From: Metabacillus niabensis
GTDB lineage: Bacteria; Bacillota; Bacilli; Bacillales; Bacillaceae
Direction: 5' to 3'
Length of the DNA stretch: 64,000 bases
NCBI RefSeq assembly: GCF_020524345.1
Contig: NZ_JAIVLH010000010.1
Coordinates: forward strand, 62,001-126,000
A program made the translations under genes and the position numbers. This document shows, one piece after another, positions 45,204 to 54,560 of the stretch. The notes under the pieces are model-generated. The model searched no databases. It saw nothing but the letters and a program-made list of their open reading frames with translations, and was not told the DNA's origin. The number at the start of each line of letters is the position of its first letter. The first letter of the stretch is position 1.

Positions 45204-45719
45204 GTGAAAATTGCAATAGGAACAAAAAACCCTACCAAAGTTAAAGCGGTGAATGATGCATTTGCTTCATTCATTGAAGCTGAATTTATCTCAACAAGTG
45301 TACCCTCCAATGTTTCGGCACAGCCGCTTACAGATTTGGAAACATTAACAGGTGCAATCAATCGGGCAAAGAATGCGTTGGAAGCTGAAAGAGCCGATCT
45401 TGGAGTTGGTTTAGAAGGCGGGCTCATAAAAACTGATTTTGGCTATTTCTTATGTAATTGGGGAGCCATTTATGTAAAAGATCAACAGCCTATTATTGCA
45501 GGTGGAGCAAGGATAGTAGTACCTGATGAAATAGGAGAGCTTGTTTTCACAGGTCGAGAATTAGGTGATGTGATGGATATATATGCAAAGAGAAAGAATG
45601 TTCGTCACAACGAAGGAGCTATTGGCATTTTTACAAATGGAATTGTGGATCGTACCACAATGTTTAAAGAGCTTTCCAATCTTTTGATTGGTCAGTATTT
45701 ATATAAACAAAATGTGTAA
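45204..45719 (+). CDS. YjjX-type inosine/xanthosine triphosphatase (DUF84)
   Basis: This 171-aa protein has the ITPase-like fold: MKIAIGTKNPTKVKAVNDAF (1-20), SAQPLTDLETLTGAINRAKNA (about 39-59), VGLEGGLIK and RKNVRHNEGAIGIFTNG. Family members hydrolyse non-canonical ITP/XTP and thereby clean the nucleotide pool. It begins at a GTG with GGGAG 9 nt upstream, 21 nt after ytoP, and is probably cotranscribed with it. A strong two-way terminator follows. Confidence 0.85.
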   Translation: MKIAIGTKNPTKVKAVNDAFASFIEAEFISTSVPSNVSAQPLTDLETLTGAINRAKNALEAERADLGVGLEGGLIKTDFGYFLCNWGAIYVKDQQPIIAGGARIVVPDEIGELVFTGRELGDVMDIYAKRKNVRHNEGAIGIFTNGIVDRTTMFKELSNLLIGQYLYKQNV

Positions 45720-45730
45720 CGAAAACTAAA

Positions 45731-45768
45731 AAAATCCCTTCAGTTGTATGATCAACTGAGGGGATTTT
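45731..45768. terminator. Bidirectional terminator before phaC
   Basis: AAAATCCC..CAGTTG pairs with CAACTG..GGGATTTT around TATGAT, between convergent genes. Confidence 0.85.
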
Positions 45769-45770
45769 GC

Positions 45771-46829
45771 TTATATTGGTTCAGAGCGTTGAGGCAACCA
45801 ATTAGCCAAATAGGAAGGCAGATCTCTATCATTTGCTCTTGTTGTATGTCCACCATCTTCCAATAAAAATGTCTTATCCTTACTTGAAACAAAATCAATA
45901 ACACGCATATTTTGTTCCTTTAAGACAAGACGATCATGTTCAGTGGAGATGACCAATAGATTTGCATGAATATTTTTCAATTCTGCTTTTTTTCCATGAA
46001 TGATTAACCCGCCATCAATTAATTTGTTTTTCTTCCCTAATTCATTCATTAACTCTTTCATAGCTGCACCTGAAAAAGGAATATGCCCATCTGTCCATGT
46101 TTTTAATCTTTTCCATTTTTCAACATAGTTCTCATCATAAGCTTTATTTAATAACGAAAGATATGGGCTAAAATATATCGGATTTGTCACCATTCTCATT
46201 CCAGCTTTCATGGAATCACCGGAAATTAAACCAACAGCATCTAAAAGTCTATTAATATTTAGTTTATCCTCTTTACTTGCCTGAGCTAGTTTATCAAAAA
46301 AAGGAACGACCTCAAAGTCGATCGGAGAAACATTTAAAATGAGGTTTCGGATGGGCTCCTCAGCAATCGTTGCATACATTGTAGCTAATGTACCGCCAAG
46401 ACAATATCCTATAATGGTTAATTCATCTGCTTTAGAATGTCGAAGTGCTCTTTTTACTCCTTTTTGGATGTAATCTACAACATAGTCACTTGCAGATATA
46501 TCTTTGTCTTCATATCCGGGAATCCCAAAGTCCATTAAATAGACTTCAAATCCATTTCGTGTGAAATTTTCGATGACACTATTTCCAGGTGCCATATCTA
46601 AAATAAACGGCTGATTAACAAGAGAGTATACGAGAAAAAGAGGAACATTATATTTTTTTTCTCCAGGAGCGTAATACCATAAAGTAGCTTTGTTTTTTTT
46701 CCAAATCGCTTCCTTGGGAGTAGCACCAATCTTTGGCGTTGGGCGGTTCCAAGCGTTTAAAAAACCCTTCCATCTTTTTAATTCTGTTTCAAGGTCATAC
46801 TTTGGGTCGGAATTATGCTGTTTATTCAT
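45771..46829 (-). CDS. phaC: Class IV polyhydroxyalkanoate synthase catalytic subunit
   Basis: This 352-aa alpha/beta-hydrolase-fold enzyme polymerises 3-hydroxyacyl-CoA into polyhydroxyalkanoate granules. The catalytic triad is visible as Cys143 (lipase-like box GYCLGG), Asp299 (TEHDRLVL) and His328 (DGGHTTRAN). It is about the size of Bacillus PhaC, which needs PhaR for activity. phaR lies directly upstream with a 1-nt gap, so the two form an operon. The acetoacetyl-CoA reductase gene (phaB) that lies between or beside them in B. megaterium is missing here. Confidence 0.93.
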   Translation of the reverse strand: MNKQHNSDPKYDLETELKRWKGFLNAWNRPTPKIGATPKEAIWKKNKATLWYYAPGEKKYNVPLFLVYSLVNQPFILDMAPGNSVIENFTRNGFEVYLMDFGIPGYEDKDISASDYVVDYIQKGVKRALRHSKADELTIIGYCLGGTLATMYATIAEEPIRNLILNVSPIDFEVVPFFDKLAQASKEDKLNINRLLDAVGLISGDSMKAGMRMVTNPIYFSPYLSLLNKAYDENYVEKWKRLKTWTDGHIPFSGAAMKELMNELGKKNKLIDGGLIIHGKKAELKNIHANLLVISTEHDRLVLKEQNMRVIDFVSSKDKTFLLEDGGHTTRANDRDLPSYLANWLPQRSEPI

Positions 46830-46830
46830 A

Positions 46831-47403
46831 TTAATTCCCCCATTTATTAGCCTGTTTTTCTTGAAGTCGATTCAATAGCTTTTTGTTTATTTCCTTTAAA
46901 TCCACTTGACCAGGCGGCTTCATTAGTTCTCTTTGTAATTCCTCTTTTAGTGTATTCGTATTTGATAAAGCTCCTTGTTTGTTTGATGCTAATCTTTCCT
47001 TATAAGTTATCACTCTATTTTTAATGGTCGTTTCTAACCCTTCTAGTGGAGTAGGGATGTCTTTAACATCCTTTAAGATCATCATTTTAAGTTCTTTTAC
47101 TAAACTCAAAACCTCATGTAGCTCCTCCTCAACGTTATCCAGCTTATCTTCGGATTGAACAATTAATTTTCCTAACCGTCCTACATCCCTTTTGGTAGGG
47201 AAATTTAATTGTGAAGACAGTTGCTCAACATAGTCATGTATGGCTTCAATTAAGTGTGCAAGTACATGACCAGCTGTATTGGCAGTAAGAGCTACTTCTT
47301 CTTTATTCAATTGATCTTGAATATATTTATTCACTTTTCCCTCTAGTTGGAAACCCAGCTTTTTTAAGAGTGAAAACAATTCTGGTTTTTCACTGTTTGA
47401 CAT
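46831..47403 (-). CDS. phaR: Polyhydroxyalkanoate synthase subunit PhaR
   Basis: This 190-aa, largely coiled-coil acidic protein resembles PhaR of bacilli, including the shared NFPTKRDVGRLGKLIVQSEDKLD stretch (about 67-89). It is the partner subunit required by the class IV synthase PhaC. No enzymatic motif is present or expected. It is the first gene of a two-gene operon. The divergent intergenic region to 47634 holds no further gene; phaP and phaQ are not present nearby. Confidence 0.88.
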   Translation of the reverse strand: MSNSEKPELFSLLKKLGFQLEGKVNKYIQDQLNKEEVALTANTAGHVLAHLIEAIHDYVEQLSSQLNFPTKRDVGRLGKLIVQSEDKLDNVEEELHEVLSLVKELKMMILKDVKDIPTPLEGLETTIKNRVITYKERLASNKQGALSNTNTLKEELQRELMKPPGQVDLKEINKKLLNRLQEKQANKWGN

Positions 47404-47634
47404 ATCCTGTTTAATCCTCCAATCTAACGTTCTCCGTATTCGTTTTATAAAAACTTTTATACTCTATTTTAGATAGTAATGATATAAAAGGTGCATAAAA
47501 TAATGAGTTTGCCTTAGCCTGATTTAAAAATAAATAACTAATTTAATGAAAAATAGTTTTGTAACCGTAACCTGAAAGTAGAGTTGCGAATAAACTATCT
47601 CGTTTACTTAAATATGCAGAGGAGGGATAAAGTT

Positions 47635-47871
47635 ATGACTGAACAACAATTTCTGGATTTGCTAGACGATCATGATGCTCATCGAAACATACAACCATAT
47701 TATGAAAAATTGATGTCTTCACAGGTATTGAGGTCTATGGATGTAGAACTAGTTGATGCGTTTTTATCGCATTTTGAATTAAGTGAGGATATGACCTTTG
47801 AAGAGTTTATGGGTTTGTACAAAATATTTGAAGCAGTCTATGAAAAAGATAAATTTCCTATTATCTATTAA
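47635..47871 (+). CDS. Small acidic helical protein, unrecognised
   Basis: This 78-aa acidic protein (MTEQQFLDLLDDHDAHRNIQ...) is rich in Phe, Glu and Asp, with two predicted helical regions and no membrane segment or catalytic motif. The ATG at 47635 has GGAGGG 8 nt upstream; the longer frame from 47584 lacks support. It lies between the divergent phaR and the R2-like oxidase. I do not recognise it and assign no function. Confidence 0.65.
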   Translation: MTEQQFLDLLDDHDAHRNIQPYYEKLMSSQVLRSMDVELVDAFLSHFELSEDMTFEEFMGLYKIFEAVYEKDKFPIIY

Positions 47872-47972
47872 CCAACTTATTAATTCTTAACATGTTTCTT
47901 TTAAAACAAGAGCGGTTGTCTATACACAATTGTATATCCCTCATACCATAGTGTAAAAGGAGGGTATTATCT

Positions 47973-48839
47973 ATGAGAAAGAAACTCATTACAACGAGTA
48001 CACGAGGAATAAGGGAAAAGGCCTTCCCGTATCAGTTATATCAAAAAGCAAAAAAATTCGGAGCATGGAATCCTCAAGACATAGATTTTACGCAAGACAA
48101 AGAGGATTGGAAAAACCTTTCTACGAGGCATCGCGATTGGATTATAAAACTACTTGCTCAGTTTCAAGGCGGAGAAGAGGCCGTAACACACGATTTACTA
48201 CCACTTCTTAAAATTGCTTCTATTGAAGGGAGAATCGAGGAGGAATTGTTTCTAACAACATTTCTCTATGATGAAGCAAAGCATACAGAACTTTTTAGAA
48301 AAGTTTTAGATGAGTTGGGTGAAAGAGAAGATTTAACACACCTGCATTCAAAAACATATCGAAAGTTTTTTTATGAAATCCTCCCTGATACAATGGAACA
48401 ACTGTGGAATCATCCTACTCCGGAAGCACTTGCTGATGCAGCTACTGTATACAATATGTTTTCAGAAGGAGTATTAGCGGAAACGGGGTATAAAGTTTTC
48501 TCGGATGGATTAAACAAAATGGGGATCATGCCCGGATTAGTAAAAGGTATTGAATATTTAAAAAAAGACGAATCAAGACATATAGCGTATGGAACGTATT
48601 TGCTTCAACGATTAATTAGTGAGCATCCTCAGCTCTTTGATCGGGTAATCAAAAAAATGGAAGAATTGGCCCCTCTGGCTCTAGCTTTAAATGAGGAAGG
48701 GATGGCCTTTGAAGAGGATGAAAAAGGAAAAACAGCTACAAAAGAACTAATGAATTTCTCTAAGAAACAATTAATGACGCGAATTGAAATTCTATCAAGA
48801 GCTAAAACAAAAAGTATCGATGAATTATATCCGTATTAA
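47973..48839 (+). CDS. R2-like ligand-binding oxidase (Mn/Fe)
   Basis: This 288-aa ferritin-like protein is of the R2lox group, not a true ribonucleotide reductase subunit. All six metal ligands can be placed: Glu68, Glu101, His104, Glu165, Glu200 and His203. The valine and tyrosine that form the ether crosslink in R2lox structures are present as Val71 and Tyr160. Family members assemble a Mn/Fe site, bind a long-chain fatty acid and carry out two-electron oxidations; the physiological substrate is unknown. AAAGGAGGG is 8-9 nt before the ATG. No nrdA-like gene is adjacent. Confidence 0.9.
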   Translation: MRKKLITTSTRGIREKAFPYQLYQKAKKFGAWNPQDIDFTQDKEDWKNLSTRHRDWIIKLLAQFQGGEEAVTHDLLPLLKIASIEGRIEEELFLTTFLYDEAKHTELFRKVLDELGEREDLTHLHSKTYRKFFYEILPDTMEQLWNHPTPEALADAATVYNMFSEGVLAETGYKVFSDGLNKMGIMPGLVKGIEYLKKDESRHIAYGTYLLQRLISEHPQLFDRVIKKMEELAPLALALNEEGMAFEEDEKGKTATKELMNFSKKQLMTRIEILSRAKTKSIDELYPY

Positions 48840-48844
48840 GGTAG

Positions 48845-48873
48845 AAAGACTAGGAGATGTTCCTAGTCTTTTA
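48845..48873 (+). terminator. R2lox terminator
   Basis: AAAGACTAGGA/TCCTAGTCTTT stem, loop GATGT, then TTATG. Confidence 0.82.
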
Positions 48874-49033
48874 TGTTGTATGTATTTCTCCTACTAAGTA
48901 AACAATATAGACCGTAAAAACTTGTCAAATAGAAAAAAATAAAGGTAGAATTAGATAGGTCCTTTTTCCCTATCGTGGATGAAGGGTAAATCCTGAGGAG
49001 ATTAAGATGTCTTTTCATTAGAGGAGGATTTAG

Positions 49034-49531
49034 ATGAGGATATTTTCTTACTTTTTAAGTGGAATTGTCTTATTTATTCTAACAGGCTGTATGCCATCAA
49101 GTGAAGAAATAAAGAAAGAAACGATAGAAAGTGCAGAACAAGCTTTTTCAAGTAAGAAACAAAAGTCAAATGAAACATCAGACCTTTTTTCATTCTATCT
49201 TCCAGAAGATTTTCAAGTGAAAGAAACGAAAAAAGCTAATGTTCTGCTTGAAAAGGGGAACCAAAGCTTTATTCTCTTTGTTAATCAAAATGAAGACGAA
49301 AGCAGTAAGGTTTCCTATGAAACACTAGCGGAACAATATAAAGAACCTTTCCTATCTGAAACATTTGAAAGAGATAATGAGTTTGGATATATATTTGTAG
49401 TCAAGATTGATAAAAACTTGTATGAAGTAACAGTTGGTTTAGGTGGAACAAAGCTTACGACAGAATCGGAAGCACATAATCTCCACGATGATGTACAAGT
49501 AATGATGGAAATTGTGAAATCTGTTCAATAG
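49034..49531 (+). CDS. Lipoprotein, unrecognised
   Basis: This 165-aa predicted lipoprotein has a signal peptide with lipobox LTGC (Cys19), then a Lys/Glu/Ser-rich linker (20-50) and a compact domain (about 51-165, LFSFYLPEDFQVKETKKANVLLEKGNQSF...). The domain recalls small Bacillus lipoproteins of unknown function. It should be anchored outside the membrane. AGAGGAGG is 7 nt upstream of the ATG. It is a single gene with its own terminator. Confidence 0.75.
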   Translation: MRIFSYFLSGIVLFILTGCMPSSEEIKKETIESAEQAFSSKKQKSNETSDLFSFYLPEDFQVKETKKANVLLEKGNQSFILFVNQNEDESSKVSYETLAEQYKEPFLSETFERDNEFGYIFVVKIDKNLYEVTVGLGGTKLTTESEAHNLHDDVQVMMEIVKSVQ

Positions 49532-49534
49532 GAA

Positions 49535-49566
49535 AAAATCCCCGTGGACACCACGGGAGTTTTTGT
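49535..49566 (+). terminator. Lipoprotein gene terminator
   Basis: ATCCCCGTGG/CCACGGGAG stem with ACA loop and TTTTTG tail. Confidence 0.82.
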
Positions 49567-49683
49567 TTGTTAGGATCGAAAAACACATTTTTGCAAGGTG
49601 GCTAAGTGGAATCAAAAGAGGATATCATATAAACTAGAATATGTAACAAAAGTAAGGCTGTATGAATAAAGGAGGACATAACA

Positions 49684-50001
49684 ATGAAACAGTTACAATC
49701 CATTGATGAATATAAAAAGATCACACAAGAAGAAAAGGTTATTCTGATGTTTTCTGCTGATTGGTGCCCGGACTGTCGAGTAATCGAACCTATTCTGCCA
49801 GAAATAGAGCAGGAAAATAGCGAATTTACTTTTTATTATGTAGATCGTGACGAGTACATTGATTTATGTGCAGATCTGAATGTTTTTGGAATTCCAAGCT
49901 TTGTCGCATTTCATGAAGGAAAAGAAGTAGGTCGTTTTGTTAATAAAGAACGTAAATCAAAAGAACAAATCCAGGAGTTTATTGATAGTATTTCAATATA
50001 A
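49684..50001 (+). CDS. ytpP: Thioredoxin-like protein YtpP
   Basis: This 105-aa thioredoxin-fold protein has active site CPDC in SADWCPDCRVIEPI (Cys about 30 and 33). It also has the cis-proline segment FGIPSFVAFHEGKEVGRF. It would act in the cytosol as a disulfide/bacillithiol redox protein; partners are unknown. GGAGG is about 8 nt upstream of the ATG. ytpQ follows after 35 nt, as in B. subtilis. Confidence 0.9.
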   Translation: MKQLQSIDEYKKITQEEKVILMFSADWCPDCRVIEPILPEIEQENSEFTFYYVDRDEYIDLCADLNVFGIPSFVAFHEGKEVGRFVNKERKSKEQIQEFIDSISI

Positions 50002-50036
50002 AGAGATGTGAAAGTGTTTAGAAAGGAGGGGCAGAG

Positions 50037-50840
50037 ATGAAAATGACATCAAGAAAATTAGTCGAAATACTAAAAAACCAACTTTCTAATCAAGGCTTGA
50101 AGTTTCATTTTGATCGAGAAAAAGACACACTGCGAATAGAAGACGATGAAACAAAAAAAGGTGTTACGTTGTCAATGCCCGGCATTATAGCCAAATGGGA
50201 GACAAAAAACCAAAATGCGATCGATGAGGTTGTTTATTATGTTGAGGAAGCTCTATATGCAATGAAAAATCAGCAGGAGCTATCAGGTAAGGAAAAATCA
50301 ATTTTTCCGGTTATCCGCTCAACTTCCTTCCCAACTGAAAGCAATGAAGGCATTTCATTAGTGTATACAGACCACACAGCTGAGACACGAATCTATTACG
50401 CTCTTGACCTGGGTAATACGTATAGGCTGATTGATGAAAAAATGATGCAAAGGGAAAATTGGAATATGGAGCAAATCAAAGAAATTGCATCATTTAATAT
50501 AAGGTCATTAAAGACAAGTGTGAAAGAAGATCATGTCGCAGGAAATGTTTTTTATTTCTTTAATGCCAATGATGGTTACGATGCAAGCCGTATATTAAAT
50601 GAAAGTCTTCTCCATTCATATAAAGAAAGAATGGTTGGAAAAATGGCGGTTGCTGTTCCACACCAGGATGTCCTCATTATTGTTGACATACAAAACGATA
50701 CAGGATATGACATTTTAGCTCAATTAACGATGAGTTTTTTCGCAAGCGGAAGAGTTCCTATTACGGCTTTGTCATTCTTATATGAAAACAATGAGTTGGA
50801 GCCAATCTTCATTTTAGGGAAAAACAAGCCCAAGCATTGA
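50037..50840 (+). CDS. ytpQ: DUF1444 protein YtpQ
   Basis: This 267-aa cytosolic protein of the DUF1444/YtpQ family has no known activity. Conserved family stretches include [14 protein letters not shown] near the start and [10 protein letters not shown] in the middle. GGAGGG is 6 nt upstream of the ATG. In B. subtilis ytpR follows; here ytpR is missing and a 300-nt gene-free stretch leads to sftA. Confidence 0.85.
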   Translation: MKMTSRKLVEILKNQLSNQGLKFHFDREKDTLRIEDDETKKGVTLSMPGIIAKWETKNQNAIDEVVYYVEEALYAMKNQQELSGKEKSIFPVIRSTSFPTESNEGISLVYTDHTAETRIYYALDLGNTYRLIDEKMMQRENWNMEQIKEIASFNIRSLKTSVKEDHVAGNVFYFFNANDGYDASRILNESLLHSYKERMVGKMAVAVPHQDVLIIVDIQNDTGYDILAQLTMSFFASGRVPITALSFLYENNELEPIFILGKNKPKH

Positions 50841-51140
50841 TTTAATTAGTTTGAAGGTAACCATTAATAGAGGGCTTTATTGACACCCATAAAAAAACAA
50901 TTGAATCGTAACATGTACATATAATTGAAAAAGGAGGCGCCGAGCAATAAGAAACAATTGCATTGGTACCTCTTTTTTTATTATCAGAAATGGAGAAACA
51001 TAATTTTCTTTTACACTTATATCTACAAATTCAGACATTTATTGATACAATAGAAGAGATATTTTTTAGTTCTAACTAAAATAAATGGCTCCTTGATTAT
51101 GAGATGAGCCATATTTTGATTATATTGAAAGAGTGATAAT
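50841..51140 (+). other. Gene-free stretch between ytpQ and sftA with a long hairpin
   Basis: No gene is visible. TATAAT (50920-50925) is followed by a long hairpin at 50928-50982: AAAAAGGAGGCGCC pairs imperfectly with GGTACCTCTTTTT, with inner GCAAT/ATTGC, and a T7 run ends it. This may be the ytpQ terminator or the end of a short transcript. A TTGACA lies at 50880, but 34 nt from TATAAT, which is too far for one promoter. Confidence 0.5.
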
Positions 51141-53678
51141 ATGAGTTGGTTTAAAAAAATGATTTCACTATTGTTCGGAGATGAAGAAGAAACAGAGACA
51201 AATACTATCGAGCATCAGCCAAAAACCCAACAAGAGCATCAAGCAGTAATGAATGTTCTTAGAGATCCAAAAACAACTGATGGGGAAGACCGTCAGCAGA
51301 TGAAAGCGGAGGCAAGAGTTTCCTATCAATATCCAAAAGGGAATTTTCGATTTCCTATTATTCCTGATGAAAGACATATAAAAAGAGTTGAACGCCCAAG
51401 AAGAAAAGATAATCAAGAAAACAATCAAAGGAAGCAACGTGAGAAAAAAACACAAGAATATAAGAGCTTCGATCGATACAAACAGGCACAGGAATCTGCA
51501 GTTGAAAAGAAAGAAACAACATACGCAAATAAAAGGCCGTTTCATCCAACAGCTATTCCATCACCGGTTTATGGGTTTCAGCCTAGAGATGAGAGGATAA
51601 AGAATCGGCCAATTCACCTCGAAAACAATAGGAATAATCCAGAACAAAAGCTTACAGGTGAAACAAAAGAATTCGTAGAAGAAAAGATCACTTCAATAGA
51701 ACTTGAAGAATCATATGAAGCAAATCATGTAGTGGAACATGTACATAAAGATGACGAGCAGCCTGCTCATCTTCCGGATGATCAACTTACCGCAGTTGAT
51801 GAAGATGAGGATACATCATTAACTTTTGAGATTGATAGTAAAGAAATAAACACTGAAATTCAACTCGAGGAAGAAGAACTTGTAGATGAAGCTCTAACGA
51901 TTGTAAAAACGGAGTATCAAAAACAAATACATGATGATCAAGTAAATTTAAAAGAAAAAACTAAACATGAAGAACAGGCTGAGTACAGATATAAAGAAAA
52001 TGAAGCTATCATTGAACTAGAAGAATCTCTACAAGAAGGTGAACAGCATGACGAGAACATACATGCTGAAAACACGATAATTGTAGAGCAATCTCCATCC
52101 ACTGAGGAAGAGCAGACAGTAAGCATGGAACAAGAGAAACTAGATAATACAAGCCATAGTCATAGTGAAAACACACCTAGACGTAAGTCAGCTCCATTTA
52201 ATGTGATGATGTTAGGGAGAGATAAGCAGAAATTAAGAGAGAAAAGCCAGGAACATGGCTATCAATTTCCATCACTTAACTACTTAAATGTAGCGGATAG
52301 AGAAGTAATCGAAGATCATACTTGGCTGGAATCTCAAAAAGATCTTTTGAATGTCACATTAAAAAACTTTAATGTGAGAGCCAGTGTTGTAAATGTTACA
52401 CAAGGACCTTCTGTAACACGATTTGAAGTACATCCTGAGCCCGGAGTAAAGGTAAACAAGATAACAAATTTGAGTGATGATATTAAATTAAGCTTGTCTG
52501 CTAAAGACATAAGAATTGAGGCGCCAATCCCGGGGAAAAATACAATAGGCATTGAGGTCCCTAATAAAGTAAGTAAGATGGTTTACTTACGAGAAATCTT
52601 AAGAAGTACTGAGTTTCGTTCAAATCCTTCGCCAATGACTGCAGTATTAGGTTTAGATATTGCGGGACAACCGGCTGTTACAGATTTAAAGAAGATGCCA
52701 CATGGTTTGATAGCAGGGGCAACAGGGTCCGGGAAAAGTGTGTGTATCAATACGATTCTTATTAGCTTGTTATATAAGGCTTCACCACATGAAGTGAAAT
52801 TAATGCTAATTGATCCAAAAATGGTTGAATTAGCACCTTATAATGAAATCCCTCATCTTGTAAGTCCGGTGATTACAGATGTAAAAGCTGCAACAGCTGC
52901 ATTAAAATGGGCTGTTGAGGAAATGGAAAGACGCTATGAATTATTTGCACACTCTGGTACCAGGGAAATCACAAGATATAATCAGCTCGTCAAAGAGCAC
53001 AAACAAGGTGAGCATTTACCATATTTAGTCATTATCATAGATGAGTTAGCTGATTTAATGATGGTTGCTCCAAATGATGTTGAGGAAGCGATTTGTCGGA
53101 TTGCTCAAAAAGCACGGGCATGTGGTATTCATCTTATCGTTGCAACTCAAAGACCATCTGTTGATGTTATTACAGGATTAATTAAAGCAAATATTCCAAC
53201 AAGAATTGCCTTTTCTGTATCATCACAGGTTGATTCAAGAACAATCATTGATGTGAATGGAGCAGAGAAATTATTAGGAAAAGGTGATATGCTGTTTTTG
53301 GAAAATGGTTCATCAAAAGCGGTTAGACTTCAAGGCACCTTTGTATCAGATGAAGAAATTGAGCGAGTTGTAAAACATGTGAAGCTTCAATCAAAGCCTG
53401 ATTATTTATTCCATCAAGATGAACTGGTAAAAAAAGCGACCATTCAATCAGAAGAGGATGAGTTATTTCTTGAGGCCTGCGAGTTTGTCGTAAATCAGGG
53501 TGGTGCATCAACATCCAGTCTGCAAAGAAGATTTAGAATTGGATACAATCGTGCCGCCAGATTAATCGATATGATGGAAGAACAAGGAATTATCTCCGAA
53601 AATCGAGGAAGCAAGCCAAGAGATGTGTTAATCTCTGAAGAAGAGTTAGATGCAATCAACGAAACCCACGTGCTATAA
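51141..53678 (+). CDS. sftA: FtsK-family DNA translocase SftA
   Basis: This 845-aa cytosolic DNA translocase moves the chromosome termini away from the closing septum. A long, charged, Glu/Gln-rich N-terminal linker (about 15-350) replaces the membrane domain of SpoIIIE. The motor domain (about 380-770) has Walker A GATGSGKSV (about 527) and Walker B VIIIDELADLM. A C-terminal gamma winged helix (about 775-840, FVVNQGGASTSSLQRRFRIGYNRAARLID) recognises polar DNA motifs. It is somewhat shorter than B. subtilis SftA, by difference in the variable linker. Confidence 0.93.
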   Translation: MSWFKKMISLLFGDEEETETNTIEHQPKTQQEHQAVMNVLRDPKTTDGEDRQQMKAEARVSYQYPKGNFRFPIIPDERHIKRVERPRRKDNQENNQRKQREKKTQEYKSFDRYKQAQESAVEKKETTYANKRPFHPTAIPSPVYGFQPRDERIKNRPIHLENNRNNPEQKLTGETKEFVEEKITSIELEESYEANHVVEHVHKDDEQPAHLPDDQLTAVDEDEDTSLTFEIDSKEINTEIQLEEEELVDEALTIVKTEYQKQIHDDQVNLKEKTKHEEQAEYRYKENEAIIELEESLQEGEQHDENIHAENTIIVEQSPSTEEEQTVSMEQEKLDNTSHSHSENTPRRKSAPFNVMMLGRDKQKLREKSQEHGYQFPSLNYLNVADREVIEDHTWLESQKDLLNVTLKNFNVRASVVNVTQGPSVTRFEVHPEPGVKVNKITNLSDDIKLSLSAKDIRIEAPIPGKNTIGIEVPNKVSKMVYLREILRSTEFRSNPSPMTAVLGLDIAGQPAVTDLKKMPHGLIAGATGSGKSVCINTILISLLYKASPHEVKLMLIDPKMVELAPYNEIPHLVSPVITDVKAATAALKWAVEEMERRYELFAHSGTREITRYNQLVKEHKQGEHLPYLVIIIDELADLMMVAPNDVEEAICRIAQKARACGIHLIVATQRPSVDVITGLIKANIPTRIAFSVSSQVDSRTIIDVNGAEKLLGKGDMLFLENGSSKAVRLQGTFVSDEEIERVVKHVKLQSKPDYLFHQDELVKKATIQSEEDELFLEACEFVVNQGGASTSSLQRRFRIGYNRAARLIDMMEEQGIISENRGSKPRDVLISEEELDAINETHVL

Positions 53679-53719
53679 AAAATATGATAAGATACGATTA
53701 AAAAGGTAAGGTTTTTTGT

Positions 53720-54376
53720 ATGGATAATATTATTTATCTACAAGCTCTTCGTGAAGAAAAAGAAAATCAACTTACAGCTTTTATATGTGACCATTTAAAG
53801 GCGGTCCATACACATGTTGACCGCCATGTGAACATAAGGGAAAAAGTAAAAGCAAAACATATTTTAACCAAAAAGCTTTGGAATGAGAAATCAGCGGTTT
53901 TAACTTTATCTCAAGAGCTATTATTTAAAGACTGGTTTACGTTTGATTATTTAACGATAAAAGGCTTGACCAACTATCAAACTTATATTAAATACGGGAA
54001 CCGAATGAAGCATCCACTGGATTCTGTCGTACATGCTTTATTTATGGCTAGTGTACTTGAACCATTTAAAGTAATAAAATATGATAAACTACATATACAT
54101 GCAAAGAAATTACTAACGAATGAAGTCTGTACAATAAAGCTGGATGAAGGAATTCCTGATTTACATGAGTATGAATGGATTTTTTTACGCTCAATTCCTG
54201 TATTTGATGATTTATTTTTAATAAGTGATATGTTTATTCAACATGATAATAAGATGATGGATGAATTACATAATCACTTCGAAAAAAGTACTGATAGTTG
54301 GCGTACATTTTTAAAGAAATATTCCATAAAATATAGTTGGAATTGTACGAAGGTGAAATTGAGTTCAAAAGAGTAA
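53720..54376 (+). CDS. 218-aa protein between sftA and murC, unrecognised
   Basis: This His/Lys-rich soluble protein (MDNIIYLQALREEKENQL...) has mixed helices and strands and no P-loop, metal motif or membrane segment that I can see. It starts 41 nt after sftA, with AAGGTAAGG upstream of the ATG, and may be cotranscribed with it. The intact 218-codon frame and consistent codon use support a real gene. Nothing in the sequence or the neighbours (chromosome segregation and cell-wall synthesis) fixes a function. Confidence 0.7.
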   Translation: MDNIIYLQALREEKENQLTAFICDHLKAVHTHVDRHVNIREKVKAKHILTKKLWNEKSAVLTLSQELLFKDWFTFDYLTIKGLTNYQTYIKYGNRMKHPLDSVVHALFMASVLEPFKVIKYDKLHIHAKKLLTNEVCTIKLDEGIPDLHEYEWIFLRSIPVFDDLFLISDMFIQHDNKMMDELHNHFEKSTDSWRTFLKKYSIKYSWNCTKVKLSSKE

Positions 54377-54560
54377 TTCGATTTTTCATAGTCATTACGG
54401 ATGGCTAATGGTATAATATAATTTTGTAGGCTGATTACATATTAGGATAAAAACAAGAATTGTTTGTATTTCTAAGAGACGTTTACTATACAACGGGTTG
54501 CAAATCAAGATAAGCGTCATATACTGTCAATCAGATAGACGTTTGTTGGAGGTTCTAATT

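Noticed and set aside
50880-50925. TTGACA and TATAAT as one promoter
   Set aside because: The 34-nt spacing is twice the sigma-A optimum; they may belong to separate weak promoters or be chance.
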